Assembly (NCBI RefSeq): GCF_900103615.1
Contig: NZ_FNGW01000007.1
Location: forward strand, 95,160 to 159,159
Length of the DNA stretch: 64,000 nucleotides
Reading direction: 5' to 3'
Source of the DNA: Romboutsia lituseburensis DSM 797
Lineage (GTDB): Bacteria > Bacillota > Clostridia > Peptostreptococcales > Peptostreptococcaceae
In this document: piece after piece, positions 21,380-30,928 of the stretch
Numbering within the stretch: position 1 is the stretch's first letter
Layout: every line of letters begins with the position of its first letter
Program-made: the position numbers and the translations under genes
Notes under the pieces: model-generated
Seen by the model: only the letters and a program-made list of their open reading frames with translations
Databases searched by the model: none
Told to the model about the DNA's origin: nothing

Positions 21380-22687
21380 ATGATGGATATAAGAGCAAAA
21401 TTAGTTGATATATTAAAAGCTGAGGTTAAACCAGCATTAGGATGTACAGAACCAGTAGCAGTTGCACTAGCATGTGCTAAAGCTAAAGAATTATTAGGAG
21501 AAGAAATAGTAAAGCATAGTGTATTAGTTAGCCCTAATGTATATAAAAATGGTATGTGTGTTGGAATACCGGGAACAGATAGATTAGGATTAAAAATATC
21601 AGTAGCATTAGGATTTATAGGTGGTCATTCTGAAAATGGTCTAAGAGTATTAGAAACATTAACAGAAGAAGAAGTTAAAAAAGCAGAAGAATATATGGAT
21701 AACAACCCAATATCTATATCACCAGCGGATACAAAAGAAAAAGTTTATATAGAAGTAAAATTAGAAGGAGCTACAAGAACTTCTAAAGTAGCTATAAGAG
21801 CTAAACATGATAACTTTGTTTATTTAGAAGAAAACGGAAAAGTTTTATTAAATGAAGAGCCACAACATCAAGAAGTAGCAGCTACAGTAGCAAAAGAAGA
21901 AAATATAATGGATACAGTAACTATAAAAGAGTTAGTTGAAAATGTAGAAGCATTAGAATTAAAAGACATAGAATTCTTATTAGAAGGAATAACTATGAAT
22001 GAAGAAATAGCTAACTACGGATTAAGTGGGAAAATAGGTATAGGTGTTGGATACGGAATAAAACAATCTATGGAAGAAGGATTACTTGGTGATGATTTAA
22101 TGAATCAAGCTATGATGATAACAGCAGCTGCATCAGATGCTAGAATGGCAGGAGTTAAAATGCCAGTTATGAGTTCAAACGGTAGTGGAAATCATGGTAT
22201 AACAGCAATACTTCCAATAGTTGCATACAACAAAAAATTCCCTCAATCAGATGAAAAATTAGCTAAAGCTTTAGCTATATCTCACTTAGTAACAGCTTAC
22301 GTTAAAAACTTTACAGGAAGATTATCAGCAGTTTGTGGATGTGGAGTTGCAGCATCAACAGGAGCAACAGCTGGCATATCTTGGCTAATGAGTGGAGATA
22401 TAAAACAAATAGAAGGTGCTATAGAAAACATGGTAGCAAACTTAAGTGGTATGATATGTGATGGAGCTAAAGCTGGTTGTGCGCTAAAATTAGCGTCAGC
22501 AGCATCAGCAGCAGTACAAAGTGCAATAATAGCTAAACATGAGTGTTTTGTACCACCAATGAACGGTATAGTTGGTGCTAGAGTTGAGCAAAGTATACAA
22601 AACTTAGGTAGAGTAAGTGATAAAGGAATGTCTGTTACAGATGAGGTTATAATAAATGTAATGGATGATATGAATAAGGTTAATTAA
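21380..22687 (+). CDS. cdsB: L-cysteine desulfidase (UPF0597 / CdsB-CyuA family)
   Basis: Breaks L-cysteine down to pyruvate, ammonia and sulfide in the cytoplasm. The 436-aa protein belongs to the serine-dehydratase-alpha-like UPF0597 family. Conserved cysteines for an iron-sulfur cluster are visible in LGCTEPVA near residue 25, CGCGVAAS near 320, and ICDGAKAGCALK near 365. NGSGNHGITA lies near residue 275. The start is ATG 21380, eight bases after GGAGG; a TTG at 21365 lies before that site. Transcription should require sigma-54 and the upstream activator. Confidence 0.93.
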   Translation: MMDIRAKLVDILKAEVKPALGCTEPVAVALACAKAKELLGEEIVKHSVLVSPNVYKNGMCVGIPGTDRLGLKISVALGFIGGHSENGLRVLETLTEEEVKKAEEYMDNNPISISPADTKEKVYIEVKLEGATRTSKVAIRAKHDNFVYLEENGKVLLNEEPQHQEVAATVAKEENIMDTVTIKELVENVEALELKDIEFLLEGITMNEEIANYGLSGKIGIGVGYGIKQSMEEGLLGDDLMNQAMMITAAASDARMAGVKMPVMSSNGSGNHGITAILPIVAYNKKFPQSDEKLAKALAISHLVTAYVKNFTGRLSAVCGCGVAASTGATAGISWLMSGDIKQIEGAIENMVANLSGMICDGAKAGCALKLASAASAAVQSAIIAKHECFVPPMNGIVGARVEQSIQNLGRVSDKGMSVTDEVIINVMDDMNKVN

Positions 22688-22756
22688 TTCTCCTTGCCAA
22701 AGGAGATAATCTTCGATAAAATGGAAAGTATCATTATATATAGTGGAGGATTAACT

Positions 22757-23296
22757 ATGGATATAGAAACTAAAAAATGGGAAGTTTTATGTTCAGAAGA
22801 ACAAATAGCAACTAGATTAAAGGAACTTGGATCAGAAATATCTAAAGATTACGCAGGAAAAAATCTTTTAGTAGTATCTTTATTAAAAGGAAGTTTTATA
22901 TTCTGTGCAGATTTAGTAAGAAATATAACTGTACCAGTTAAAATTGAATTTATGACTACTTCAAGCTACGGACATGGAGAGCAAAGTACTGGTAATGTTA
23001 AAGTAGTATCAGATATAAATTCAAGCTTAGAAGGATATGATGTTTTAATAGTTGATGATATAACAGATACAGCTCTTACAATGAGCCACGTTATGAGTCA
23101 CTTAAAATCTAAAAATCCATCTAGCATAAAATGTTGTGTATTACTAGATAAACCAAGTAGAAGAAAAGTTGAATTAGTTCCAGATTACTGCGGATTTGAA
23201 ATAGAAGACAAATTTGTTGTAGGATACGGATTAAACTTCGGAGATTATTATAGAAATATACCTTACGTATTTAATGTTACAAACGAAGACAGATAA
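22757..23296 (+). CDS. hpt: Hypoxanthine phosphoribosyltransferase
   Basis: Salvages hypoxanthine (and usually guanine) to nucleotides with PRPP. The 180-aa protein has the PRPP loop VLIVDDITDTALTM near residues 95-110, the SLLKGSFIFCADL loop, and the family C-terminal region FVVGYGLNFGDYYRNIPYV. The start is the ATG at 22757 with TGGAGGA six bases upstream; longer starts at 22694 have no site. It lies 69 bases after the desulfidase and may be partly co-transcribed. Confidence 0.96.
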   Translation: MDIETKKWEVLCSEEQIATRLKELGSEISKDYAGKNLLVVSLLKGSFIFCADLVRNITVPVKIEFMTTSSYGHGEQSTGNVKVVSDINSSLEGYDVLIVDDITDTALTMSHVMSHLKSKNPSSIKCCVLLDKPSRRKVELVPDYCGFEIEDKFVVGYGLNFGDYYRNIPYVFNVTNEDR

Positions 23297-23335
23297 TAAA
23301 TAAAGCTATATCAAAATAAAAAGTTACAAACAAAC

Positions 23336-23388
23336 TATGGCTTGATTTGGTTATAAGTAAAACTTATATACTAAATCAAGCTATATTA
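23336..23388 (+). terminator. Probable terminator hairpin after hpt
   Basis: GGCTTGATTTGG...TATAAGT pairs with ACTTATATACTAAATCAAGCT, a long, slightly imperfect stem. The T tail is weak, so confidence is moderate. Confidence 0.55.
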
Positions 23389-23501
23389 TTGTTAATAACA
23401 TATTTTGGAATAGCTATTTTTTACGTTATTCACATATTAACGGGATAAAACGTTGAAAAGTGGATAACTTCTAAATGAAAACAGTTACAGGAGGTTAAAA
23501 T

Positions 23502-23906
23502 ATGGGGATAAAAATGATGCACCATATATGTATTCAGACTAAAAAATATCAAGAATCATTGGATTTTTATACTAGAATATTAGGATTTGAAATAGTTAGC
23601 GAGACACCAGACTTTCATACTAGAGAGTATAATACTTGGTTAAAGCTAGGAAACTTTATGATAGAGTTACAAACACCAAAAGCTGGGGATAACTTTAATG
23701 AGTGGAGCTCTTTAAATGCAGGACCTGTGCATATGGGATTTTTAGTAGACAATGTTGAAGAGGAATATCAACGAATAATAGATCTAGGATATAATAAATT
23801 TAAAGTTAAAAATGGTGAAATAGTATACAAAGTAGAAGGTGAAAGTTTATTTAAGATAAAAGCACCAGAAGGAACAGAAATAGAAATTAGAGATACAGAT
23901 ATATAG
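23502..23906 (+). CDS. VOC family (glyoxalase/dioxygenase fold) protein
   Basis: A 134-aa single-domain protein with the vicinal-oxygen-chelate fold. The metal-ligand histidine lies in MMHHICIQTKKYQESLDFY at the N terminus and the second half starts at GPVHMGFLVDNVEEEY with its own histidine. A late glutamate lies in the APEGTEIEIRD motif. This is the layout of lactoylglutathione-lyase-like proteins, but the substrate cannot be told. AGGAGGT precedes the ATG. Confidence 0.85.
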   Translation: MGIKMMHHICIQTKKYQESLDFYTRILGFEIVSETPDFHTREYNTWLKLGNFMIELQTPKAGDNFNEWSSLNAGPVHMGFLVDNVEEEYQRIIDLGYNKFKVKNGEIVYKVEGESLFKIKAPEGTEIEIRDTDI

Positions 23907-23997
23907 ATAAATGCCCATAACCAAGTGAAATAAGTGACAAAAGTATAGGTTAATTAATACTATAAAAGTATAGATTACTATGCTTGGGGGGATATAA

Positions 23998-24600
23998 ATG
24001 AGAAATTTCAAAGAAAACTATTCTTTGGTTAGAATTTTGCATGCTATACCAGAGGGGGAAGAAGTGGATGTATATATAAATGGATTTCCTTTTTATAATG
24101 ATATAAGATTTGCACAGTTTACTCCATATATATATGTACCAGAAGGAAGTCACATATTTAGTGTTTATCTTAAAGATACGAAGGATGAACCGATAGTTGA
24201 AAAAACAGTCGATGTTAAGTGCAATGAACTGATAACAATGCCAATTATAATTAATAATGGAAAAGTAGATTTACTACCAATCAAAGAAGAAATGGGAGTA
24301 CCTACTGGAAATACATCTAAATTTAAATTTGTTCATTTAGTTCCAGATGCACCTGATGTAAATATATTAATGGATAATCAACAAATATTTTCGAATGTAA
24401 AATATATGGATTATACTGAATATGAAGAATTAGATCCAAAAGAGTATAAGATGGATATAGAGGTAGCTAAAAACAATACAATAGCTTTAACTAATAAAAT
24501 AAATCTTAATCCAAATAAAATTTATACATTTTATGCAATAGGAAAAATACCTAATGTAGATATCATACAAACATTAGATGGAGCAACATTTTTAATATAA
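23998..24600 (+). CDS. DUF4397 domain protein
   Basis: A 200-aa beta-rich protein with two copies of a DUF4397-like unit, each starting with a LVRILHAIPEGEEVDVYING or FVHLVPDAPDVNILMD motif. No signal peptide is visible, which is unusual because many relatives are exported. The function is unknown. A GGGGGG site precedes the ATG. A strong bidirectional terminator follows. Confidence 0.85.
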   Translation: MRNFKENYSLVRILHAIPEGEEVDVYINGFPFYNDIRFAQFTPYIYVPEGSHIFSVYLKDTKDEPIVEKTVDVKCNELITMPIIINNGKVDLLPIKEEMGVPTGNTSKFKFVHLVPDAPDVNILMDNQQIFSNVKYMDYTEYEELDPKEYKMDIEVAKNNTIALTNKINLNPNKIYTFYAIGKIPNVDIIQTLDGATFLI

Positions 24601-24612
24601 TTTAAATTAAGC

Positions 24613-24662
24613 AAAAAAAGCTCTAGAGTAAAGTATGAATACTTTACTCTAGAGCTTTTTTT
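24613..24662. terminator. Strong bidirectional terminator between convergent genes
   Basis: AAAGCTCTAGAGTAAAGTA pairs perfectly with its complement around TGAA, flanked by A and T runs on both sides. It serves the DUF4397 gene and the dap operon. Confidence 0.95.
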
Positions 24663-25377
24663 AATCTAAATCTCTTAAGCCATCCATTAGCTTAGTTTTA
24701 TCGCAAGTTTTTTCATCTTTTAGCTTTATAACTTTAGCAGGAGATCCAGCAACTACACAGCCTGGCTCTACGTCACGAGTAACAATCGCACCTGCAGCGA
24801 CAACCGCACCTTTACCGATACGCACACCTTCTAAAATTACTGCATTAGCGCCTATCATAACATCATCTTCTATTGTTACTGGATTTGCAGATGGTGGTTC
24901 TAATACACCTGCAACAACAGCACCTGCACCGAGATGCACATTATTTCCGATTATACCTCTAGCTCCAATGACTGCATTCATATCTATCATTGAATTTTCC
25001 CCAATGACCGCACCTATGTTTACAACCGCACCCATCATCACAACCGCATTTTTTCCGATACTAACCATATCTCTTATTATAGCGCCTGGTTCAATACGAG
25101 CATGTTCACCTAAATAATCATAAAGAGGAATTGCCGAGTTTCTTCTATCGTATTCAATATGAATTTCATCAATATGATGTTTTTTGTCTTCTAGGAATTT
25201 CATTATTGTTTCATAATCGCCTATTAAAATGTAAGATCCATTAGAACCGAAAACTTTAAAATCTTTATCATTTTTAAAGTTTAAGAAGTGTCCGTTTATA
25301 TAAACTTTTACCGGTGTAACCTTCTTAGATTCTTTTATATACTTAGCAATTTCATAAGCATCATTCAAATTTATCAT
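24661..25377 (-). CDS. dapH: Tetrahydrodipicolinate N-acetyltransferase
   Basis: Acetylates tetrahydrodipicolinate in the acetylase branch of the diaminopimelate/lysine pathway. The 238-aa protein has the DapH layout: an N-terminal alpha/beta region, then a left-handed beta helix of hexapeptide repeats ([40 protein letters not shown]) and a C-terminal [13 protein letters not shown] tail. The start is the ATG at 25377 with GAAGGAGG upstream; the longer frame to 25443 runs into dapB. It is the last gene of the asd-dapA-dapB-dapH operon. Confidence 0.95.
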   Translation of the reverse strand: MINLNDAYEIAKYIKESKKVTPVKVYINGHFLNFKNDKDFKVFGSNGSYILIGDYETIMKFLEDKKHHIDEIHIEYDRRNSAIPLYDYLGEHARIEPGAIIRDMVSIGKNAVVMMGAVVNIGAVIGENSMIDMNAVIGARGIIGNNVHLGAGAVVAGVLEPPSANPVTIEDDVMIGANAVILEGVRIGKGAVVAAGAIVTRDVEPGCVVAGSPAKVIKLKDEKTCDKTKLMDGLRDLD

Positions 25378-25405
25378 TTGATATCCTCCTTCTGTAGACT
25401 TAAAA

Positions 25406-26152
25406 TTAACCCAACATATTATCCATGTTGTAGTAACCCGCACCTTGGTTAACTAAGTATTTAGCAGCTGAAATAGAACCCTTAGCAAATATATCTTTAG
25501 ACTGAGCTATATGTTTTAGTTCTACAACTTCATCATGACCAGCATAAATTACATCGTGTTCACCTACAATAGTTCCGCCTCTTATTGCATGTATACCTAC
25601 TTCATTTTTAGTTCTTTTAGCTTCACGTCCATATCTACCATAATTATATTCAACTTGTGGTAATACTTCTTTAACTGCATTTGCAATCATAACTGCAGTA
25701 CCGCTTGGAGCGTCAACTTTTTTGTTATGATGTTTTTCTATAACTTCAATGTCAAAGTCAGCGAGCATCTTAGTAGCTTCCTTTACTAGTCTTAATAAAA
25801 CATTAACTCCTAAAGACATGTTAGAAGAATGGAATATAGGAATAATCTTAGAAGCTTCTTTTATTTTATCTAACTCATCTTCATTATATCCAGTAGTTGC
25901 AATTACTAATGGAGTTTTAGTTTTAGTAGCAAATGATAATACATCATCTAAAGTAGAATGATGAGAAAAATCTATTATAACATCAGCCTTTTCAACTACA
26001 TCATTCATTTTAGGATAGACTTTAAATAGAGCACTATCATTAGGATGTTGGGAAACCCCACAAATTAATTCTAATTCATCATCATCTTGAACGCACTTAG
26101 TTAATACTTTCCCCATTTTACCAAGGCATCCATTTATAATAACCTTTAACAT
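25406..26152 (-). CDS. dapB: 4-hydroxy-tetrahydrodipicolinate reductase
   Basis: NAD(P)H-dependent reductase, the second committed step to diaminopimelate. The 248-aa protein has the Rossmann loop [10 protein letters not shown] at the N terminus, [11 protein letters not shown] near residue 105, the catalytic region [15 protein letters not shown] near residue 140, and [13 protein letters not shown]. Its first codons overlap the end of dapA by seven bases, implying translational coupling. Confidence 0.97.
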   Translation of the reverse strand: MLKVIINGCLGKMGKVLTKCVQDDDELELICGVSQHPNDSALFKVYPKMNDVVEKADVIIDFSHHSTLDDVLSFATKTKTPLVIATTGYNEDELDKIKEASKIIPIFHSSNMSLGVNVLLRLVKEATKMLADFDIEVIEKHHNKKVDAPSGTAVMIANAVKEVLPQVEYNYGRYGREAKRTKNEVGIHAIRGGTIVGEHDVIYAGHDEVVELKHIAQSKDIFAKGSISAAKYLVNQGAGYYNMDNMLG

Positions 26153-27039
26153 AATCCCTCCGCTAAATTTAAACCTCTATTAACTAATTCTTGTTTTAAT
26201 ACTTCTAAATTTTTAGGATCCATTTCAGCAAGTGGAAGTCTAAGGTTTCCAACTTCAAATCCTAATAAATTCATAGCAGTTTTTACTGGAATTGGATTTA
26301 CCTCAATAAATAAAGCGTCTATTAATGGCTTCATACCAAGTTGTAATTCTCTAGAACCTTCTATATCTCCATCAAAGAATTTTTGAACTAAATCATGAGT
26401 TTCTTTAGGGCATATATTAGCAAGAACTGATATAACACCATGACCACCTACAGATAATAATGGTAATATAGAATCATCATTTCCTGAATAGATAGCAAAA
26501 TCTTTAGGTACTAATCTAGCTATTTCAGCAACTTGAGCTATATCTCCACTAGCTTCTTTAACAGCAACTATGTTATCTATTTTAGCTAATTCAGCTACCA
26601 TACTTGGCTTGATATTCATAGAAGTTCTTCCTGGAACGTTATAAAGAATTATTGGTAAATTAACACTTTTAGCTATTGTTTCAAAGTGTTTTTTAAGACC
26701 ATTTTGATTAGCCTTATTGTAATAAGGTGTTATAACTAATAAACCATCTGCACCTAATTTTTCAGCTTTTTGACTTAAATGAACAGAGTGCATAGTATTG
26801 TTTGAACCAGTACCAGCTATAACAGGTATTCTTTTATTAACTTTATCTACAACATATTTTATAACAGTCAATTGCTCATCATCACTCATTGTTGTAGATT
26901 CTCCTGTAGTACCACAAACAAGTAAAGCATCAGTTTTATTTTCTATATGAAATTCTACTAATTTCCCTAATGTTTCAAAATCAACTCCAGTTTCAGTAAA
27001 TGGTGTAACTAAAGCAACTGCAGAACCTTTAAATATCAT
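26146..27039 (-). CDS. dapA: 4-hydroxy-tetrahydrodipicolinate synthase
   Basis: Condenses aspartate semialdehyde with pyruvate. The 297-aa TIM-barrel protein has the GTTGEST motif near residue 45, [14 protein letters not shown] near 108, the YNVPGRTS motif near 134 and the Schiff-base lysine in VAVKEASGD near residue 162. An AAAAGGGG site lies before the ATG. A gap of about 150 bases separates it from asd upstream; no terminator is evident there. Confidence 0.97.
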   Translation of the reverse strand: MIFKGSAVALVTPFTETGVDFETLGKLVEFHIENKTDALLVCGTTGESTTMSDDEQLTVIKYVVDKVNKRIPVIAGTGSNNTMHSVHLSQKAEKLGADGLLVITPYYNKANQNGLKKHFETIAKSVNLPIILYNVPGRTSMNIKPSMVAELAKIDNIVAVKEASGDIAQVAEIARLVPKDFAIYSGNDDSILPLLSVGGHGVISVLANICPKETHDLVQKFFDGDIEGSRELQLGMKPLIDALFIEVNPIPVKTAMNLLGFEVGNLRLPLAEMDPKNLEVLKQELVNRGLNLAEGLC

Positions 27040-27190
27040 ATTAAAATCCCCTTTTTATATATATATTTGCCTATAAAGGCATTTAAAGTTTTATATTGCA
27101 ATAAATAATAATATTTAAAACCATATAATGGTAAGTGATATACTTATGATATCACGAAGCAGAATACTATTAAATAGCCAATGAAAACAT

Positions 27191-28189
27191 TTACACTAAA
27201 TTATAAGTTAATAATAATTCAGCTATTTGAACAGCGTTAGTAGCAGCACCTTTTCTTATGTTATCAGCTACAACCCACATATTAATTCCATTTTCTATAC
27301 TAAAGTCTCTTCTGATTCTTCCAACAAATGTTTCATCTTTTCCATCACAATCTATAGCAGTAGGATATTCATTGTTGTTAGGATTATCAACTACAACTAC
27401 ACCTTTAGTATTTTTTAATTCATTTACTAATTCTTTTAGTTCGAAAGGTTTTTCAAATTCAACATTTATAGATTCACTATGACAATTTCTAACAGGTACC
27501 CTTACTGTAGTAGCAGTAACTTTTATATTATAATCATTAAATATTTTCATAGTTTCGTTAATCATTTTTAATTCTTCTTTTGTATACCCATTTTCAGTAA
27601 AATCATCTATATGAGGTAAGCAGTTATAAGCTATTGGATGAGGGTAGAAGTTATTTTGTTTACCTTGTACACCCTCCTCTAAATCTTTCACACCCTTAAC
27701 TCCAGATCCGGAAACAGCTTGATAAGTTGAGTAAATTACTCTTTTTAATTTATATTTATCATGAAGAGGTTTTAATGGAACCATAGCCTGTATAGTTGAG
27801 CAGTTAGGATTAGCTATTATACCCTTATGATTTTTTACAGCTTCAGGATTAACCTCAGGAACTACTAGTGGAACATCAGGATCCATTCTGAAATGACTAG
27901 AATTGTCAACAACTACAACACCTTTAGATGCAGCTATAGGAGCATATTTAGCACTTACATCCCCACCTGCACAGAATAAAGCTATTTGTATATCTCTGTT
28001 AAAAACATTTTCACTTAAAGCTTCAACGTAGTAATTTTTACCATTAAACGTAATAACAGTACCTGCGTCTTCAGGTGAAGCAAATGGGAAAAAGTTAGCT
28101 ATAGGGAATTGTCTTTCTTCTAGTATTTTTAAAAATGTTCTTCCTACCATGCCAGTAGCACCAATTAAAGCTACGTTTATTTTTTTCAT
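27191..28189 (-). CDS. asd: Aspartate-semialdehyde dehydrogenase
   Basis: Reduces aspartyl phosphate to aspartate semialdehyde, the branch point for lysine, threonine and methionine. The 332-aa protein has the NADP-binding motif GATGMVGRTFLKIL, the catalytic cysteine in IIANPNCSTIQAM near residue 130, and the family signatures YQAVSGSG and RVPVRNCHSESINVEFE. The start is the ATG at 28189, eight bases after GGGGGG; a longer frame to 28225 lacks a site. It is the first gene of the operon. Confidence 0.96.
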   Translation of the reverse strand: MKKINVALIGATGMVGRTFLKILEERQFPIANFFPFASPEDAGTVITFNGKNYYVEALSENVFNRDIQIALFCAGGDVSAKYAPIAASKGVVVVDNSSHFRMDPDVPLVVPEVNPEAVKNHKGIIANPNCSTIQAMVPLKPLHDKYKLKRVIYSTYQAVSGSGVKGVKDLEEGVQGKQNNFYPHPIAYNCLPHIDDFTENGYTKEELKMINETMKIFNDYNIKVTATTVRVPVRNCHSESINVEFEKPFELKELVNELKNTKGVVVVDNPNNNEYPTAIDCDGKDETFVGRIRRDFSIENGINMWVVADNIRKGAATNAVQIAELLLTYNLV

Positions 28190-28225
28190 AAAAATCCCCC
28201 CAAAAATGTAATATTTATAAGCCAA

Positions 28226-28667
28226 ATGCTAAATAAAGCAAGTCTTATATTTAAAATATAAAAATAAAATTACATATTGATAAAGGTAATGATTTCATAT
28301 TAAAAAGATTAGACTGTAATAAATATGAAGTGAAATACACGATATCAATAATATATATTCATGTATATTAGAAACATGCAGAAAATGTGAAAATGATATA
28401 TGTGACATTATTAACAATATAAAAGTTAATTTAGCAGAAATGATATGTTTTATTAGTATTTCTTATATTGTTTTATTCTTGTTTATTTTTTATTCTTGAT
28501 TTATTAATAATAAACCTTTAGATTTTATAATCTTATATAATAATTCGTTTTTCAATAATCGACAGATAATAATACTGAGAAAATATATAATATAAAAAAG
28601 ACGCAATTTATAGAATCTTACGCATAGAATTTTATATCAAATATAAAATTTAAGGGAGTGTGGGCTA
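28226..28667. other. Divergent intergenic region between asd and the M20 gene
   Basis: About 440 very AT-rich bases. I looked on the minus strand for a lysine riboswitch ahead of asd and on both strands for small genes, and saw neither. Promoters for both directions must lie here but none stands out. Confidence 0.5.
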
Positions 28668-29786
28668 ATGGGAATAGAAAGTGAGCTAAAGTCAACGGTA
28701 TATAACCATAGAAAAACTTTAAATTGTATAGCAGAGAAGGGAAGAGAAGAATTTAAGACATCAGAATATATAAGAAATTATTTAGATAGTTTAGGTATAG
28801 CGTATAAAAAATGTTTAGGAACGGGAACAGTTGGAATATTAAAAGGGAAAAAAGGTAAAAGGACTATAGCATTTAGAGCAGACATAGACGGTCTTCCAAC
28901 TGATCAGGGAGTTAAGCACTTGTGTGGACATGATGGACATACTAGTGTTTTATTAGGACTTATAGAGTTTTTACATAGACATAAGGAAAATTTAAATGAT
29001 AATATAGTGTTTATATTTCAACCAGCAGAAGAAGGGCCAGGGGGAGCAGAAGAACTATTAAAATTAGGTATATTTGAGGAGTATAAAGTAGATGAAGTTT
29101 ATGGACTACATATGTATCCAGAGGTTGAAAGTGGGTATATAGGATTAAAATCAGGTTATTTTATGGCTCAAATAGGTGATTTTGATATAGATATAGTAGC
29201 TAAAAGTGGACATGGTGCAATGCCTCAAAATGGAATAGACGGAATTATTATAGCTTCTAATTTAGTAAATAATTTACAAACAATTGTATCTAGAAATGTA
29301 AGTCCTATTGATACTGCTGTACTTAGTATTGGAAAAATAGATGGAGGTGTTAGAAGGAATATAATAGCTGAAAATGTAAATCTTCAAGGCACTATAAGAA
29401 CATTTAATCCACACACTTATGAGTATATGAAAAAAAGAGTAAGAGAAATATGTACGGGAATAGAAATTTCTTATAATTGTAAGATAAACGTTGAGATAAG
29501 AGATGATTATCCGGCAGTTAATAATGATAAAGATTTAACTAATGAATTCATCGAAGCAATTGGAAAACAAAAAATTATTGAATTAAATCCATTAATGATA
29601 TCTGAAGATTTTTCATATTATCAAAAGAAAGTACCGGGGCTGTTTTTTATGCTAGGATGCAGAGATGAAAAACAAGGATATATTAACAGTCTTCATAATA
29701 TAAACTTCAACTTTGATGAAAAAGTCCTTATAAATGGGATAGAGACATATATTAATCTATTAAAATATAAAGGATCAATATGTTAA
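28668..29786 (+). CDS. M20 family amidohydrolase, candidate N-acetyl-diaminopimelate deacetylase
   Basis: A 372-aa cytoplasmic metallohydrolase. It has the M20D features FRADIDGLP with a metal aspartate, HLCGHDGHTSVLLG (metal histidines), QPAEEGPGGAEEL (catalytic and metal glutamates), GLHMYPE, and the lid domain around SGHGAMPQNGIDG. The family includes amino-acid and auxin-conjugate amidohydrolases and YkuR/DapL deacetylases. Its place directly divergent from asd-dapA-dapB-dapH, which uses the acetylase branch and needs such a deacetylase, makes DapL the best guess. GGGAGTG precedes the ATG. Confidence 0.82.
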   Translation: MGIESELKSTVYNHRKTLNCIAEKGREEFKTSEYIRNYLDSLGIAYKKCLGTGTVGILKGKKGKRTIAFRADIDGLPTDQGVKHLCGHDGHTSVLLGLIEFLHRHKENLNDNIVFIFQPAEEGPGGAEELLKLGIFEEYKVDEVYGLHMYPEVESGYIGLKSGYFMAQIGDFDIDIVAKSGHGAMPQNGIDGIIIASNLVNNLQTIVSRNVSPIDTAVLSIGKIDGGVRRNIIAENVNLQGTIRTFNPHTYEYMKKRVREICTGIEISYNCKINVEIRDDYPAVNNDKDLTNEFIEAIGKQKIIELNPLMISEDFSYYQKKVPGLFFMLGCRDEKQGYINSLHNINFNFDEKVLINGIETYINLLKYKGSIC

Positions 29787-29804
29787 AAGCTTATACTTAA
29801 AAAA

Positions 29805-29853
29805 AGAGCATCTTGGTAATGATAAACTCAAATTCATTGTAAGATGCTTTCTT
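29805..29853 (+). terminator. Terminator after the M20 gene
   Basis: AGCATCTTGGTAATGA pairs with TCATTGTAAGATGCT, followed by TTTCTT. The stem is slightly imperfect. Confidence 0.75.
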
Positions 29854-29917
29854 CGTAAATATTTGTATAAATTTCATACATATGACAAAAATACAAATAT
29901 GTAAAGGGGTGTTTTTT

Positions 29918-30172
29918 ATGAATAATGATCTTTTAAATAAACCGGGTAAAAAAAGTAAAGCAAAAAGTACTAAAAAGAAAATATTGACAGATAATGATAT
30001 AATGAAATATGAGATAGCATCAGAACTTGGGCTGTTAGACAAGGTAACAGAACAAGGATGGGCTGGACTTACAGCTAAAGAAGCTGGAAGAATTGGTGGG
30101 ATACTTACATCACGAAAAAAACAACAGAAAAAGATGATGGAGGAAGCAAAAAAGGACGATGGAGCAGTATAG
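29918..30172 (+). CDS. SspF/Ssp4-like small acid-soluble spore protein
   Basis: An 84-aa basic protein. The C-terminal two thirds show the SASP pattern: KYEIASELGL, equivalent to the germination-protease cleavage site, then GWAGLTAKEAGRIGGILTSR, close to the conserved DNA-binding helix of the SspF/Ssp4 group. The N terminus is lysine-rich. The start is ATG 29918 with AAAGGGGTG six bases upstream. Its last 14 bases overlap the next gene, an unusual link of a spore gene with a methyltransferase and hslO. Confidence 0.8.
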   Translation: MNNDLLNKPGKKSKAKSTKKKILTDNDIMKYEIASELGLLDKVTEQGWAGLTAKEAGRIGGILTSRKKQQKKMMEEAKKDDGAV

Positions 30173-30905
30173 CGATTTTGCATTCATTTATGATGAACTT
30201 ATGAATGATGTTGATTATAATGGATGGATTAAATATATAGAAGAAATAATTGAAAAAGAAAATGTTAAAGTACAAAATATATTAGAACTAGCTTGTGGAA
30301 CAGGTAACTTAACAATACCTTTAACTAAGAAAAATTATGATATAGCAGGTATTGATATATCAGATCAAATGCTTAATGTAGCTAGAGAAAAAGCTGAAAA
30401 AGAAGGTGTTGAGCTAGTATTGCTTCAACAAGATATAGCTGAGTTAGATTTCGATGTTACAAATTTAGACTGTATATTATGTGCATGTGACGGGTTTAAC
30501 TACATAACTTATGATGACGATTTAGAAAATGTATTTGCAAAGTCTCATGAATTATTAAAAGATGGTGGATTATTTATATTTGATATAAGTTCACATTATA
30601 AATTATCTACTATACTTGGAAACAACATGCATGGTGAAAATAGAGACGATATATCTTATTTATGGCAAAATTATTTTGATGATGAACAAAACTTAATAGA
30701 AATGGAATTAGCATTTTTTGTTAAAGATGCAAATGGAAAATTTGATAAGTTTGAAGAAGTTCATCAACAAAGAGCATATACTGAAGATGAAATAATAGAA
30801 AGCTTACAAATATCAGGATTTACAGATATAAAAGTCTATGGTGACTTTACATTTGAAAAACCTAAAAAAGATAGTGAAAGAATATTCTTTGTATGTAAAA
30901 AATAA
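30159..30905 (+). CDS. Class I SAM-dependent methyltransferase
   Basis: A 248-aa cytoplasmic protein with motif I ILELACGTGNLTIPL near residue 43, the acidic motif II IAGIDISDQML, and LDCILCACDGFNYI at motif IV. The C-terminal part (YTEDEIIESLQISGFTDIKVYGDF) fits small-molecule methyltransferases of the YqeM type. The substrate is unknown. The start overlaps the spore protein gene by 14 bases, and hslO follows after 23 bases, so the three form one transcription unit. Confidence 0.88.
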   Translation: MEQYSDFAFIYDELMNDVDYNGWIKYIEEIIEKENVKVQNILELACGTGNLTIPLTKKNYDIAGIDISDQMLNVAREKAEKEGVELVLLQQDIAELDFDVTNLDCILCACDGFNYITYDDDLENVFAKSHELLKDGGLFIFDISSHYKLSTILGNNMHGENRDDISYLWQNYFDDEQNLIEMELAFFVKDANGKFDKFEEVHQQRAYTEDEIIESLQISGFTDIKVYGDFTFEKPKKDSERIFFVCKK

Positions 30906-30928
30906 ATATATAAGGCGGAGGAATATGT

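Noticed and set aside
28226..28667. Search for a lysine riboswitch ahead of asd
   Set aside because: No conserved lysine-riboswitch segments or terminator were seen on the minus strand.
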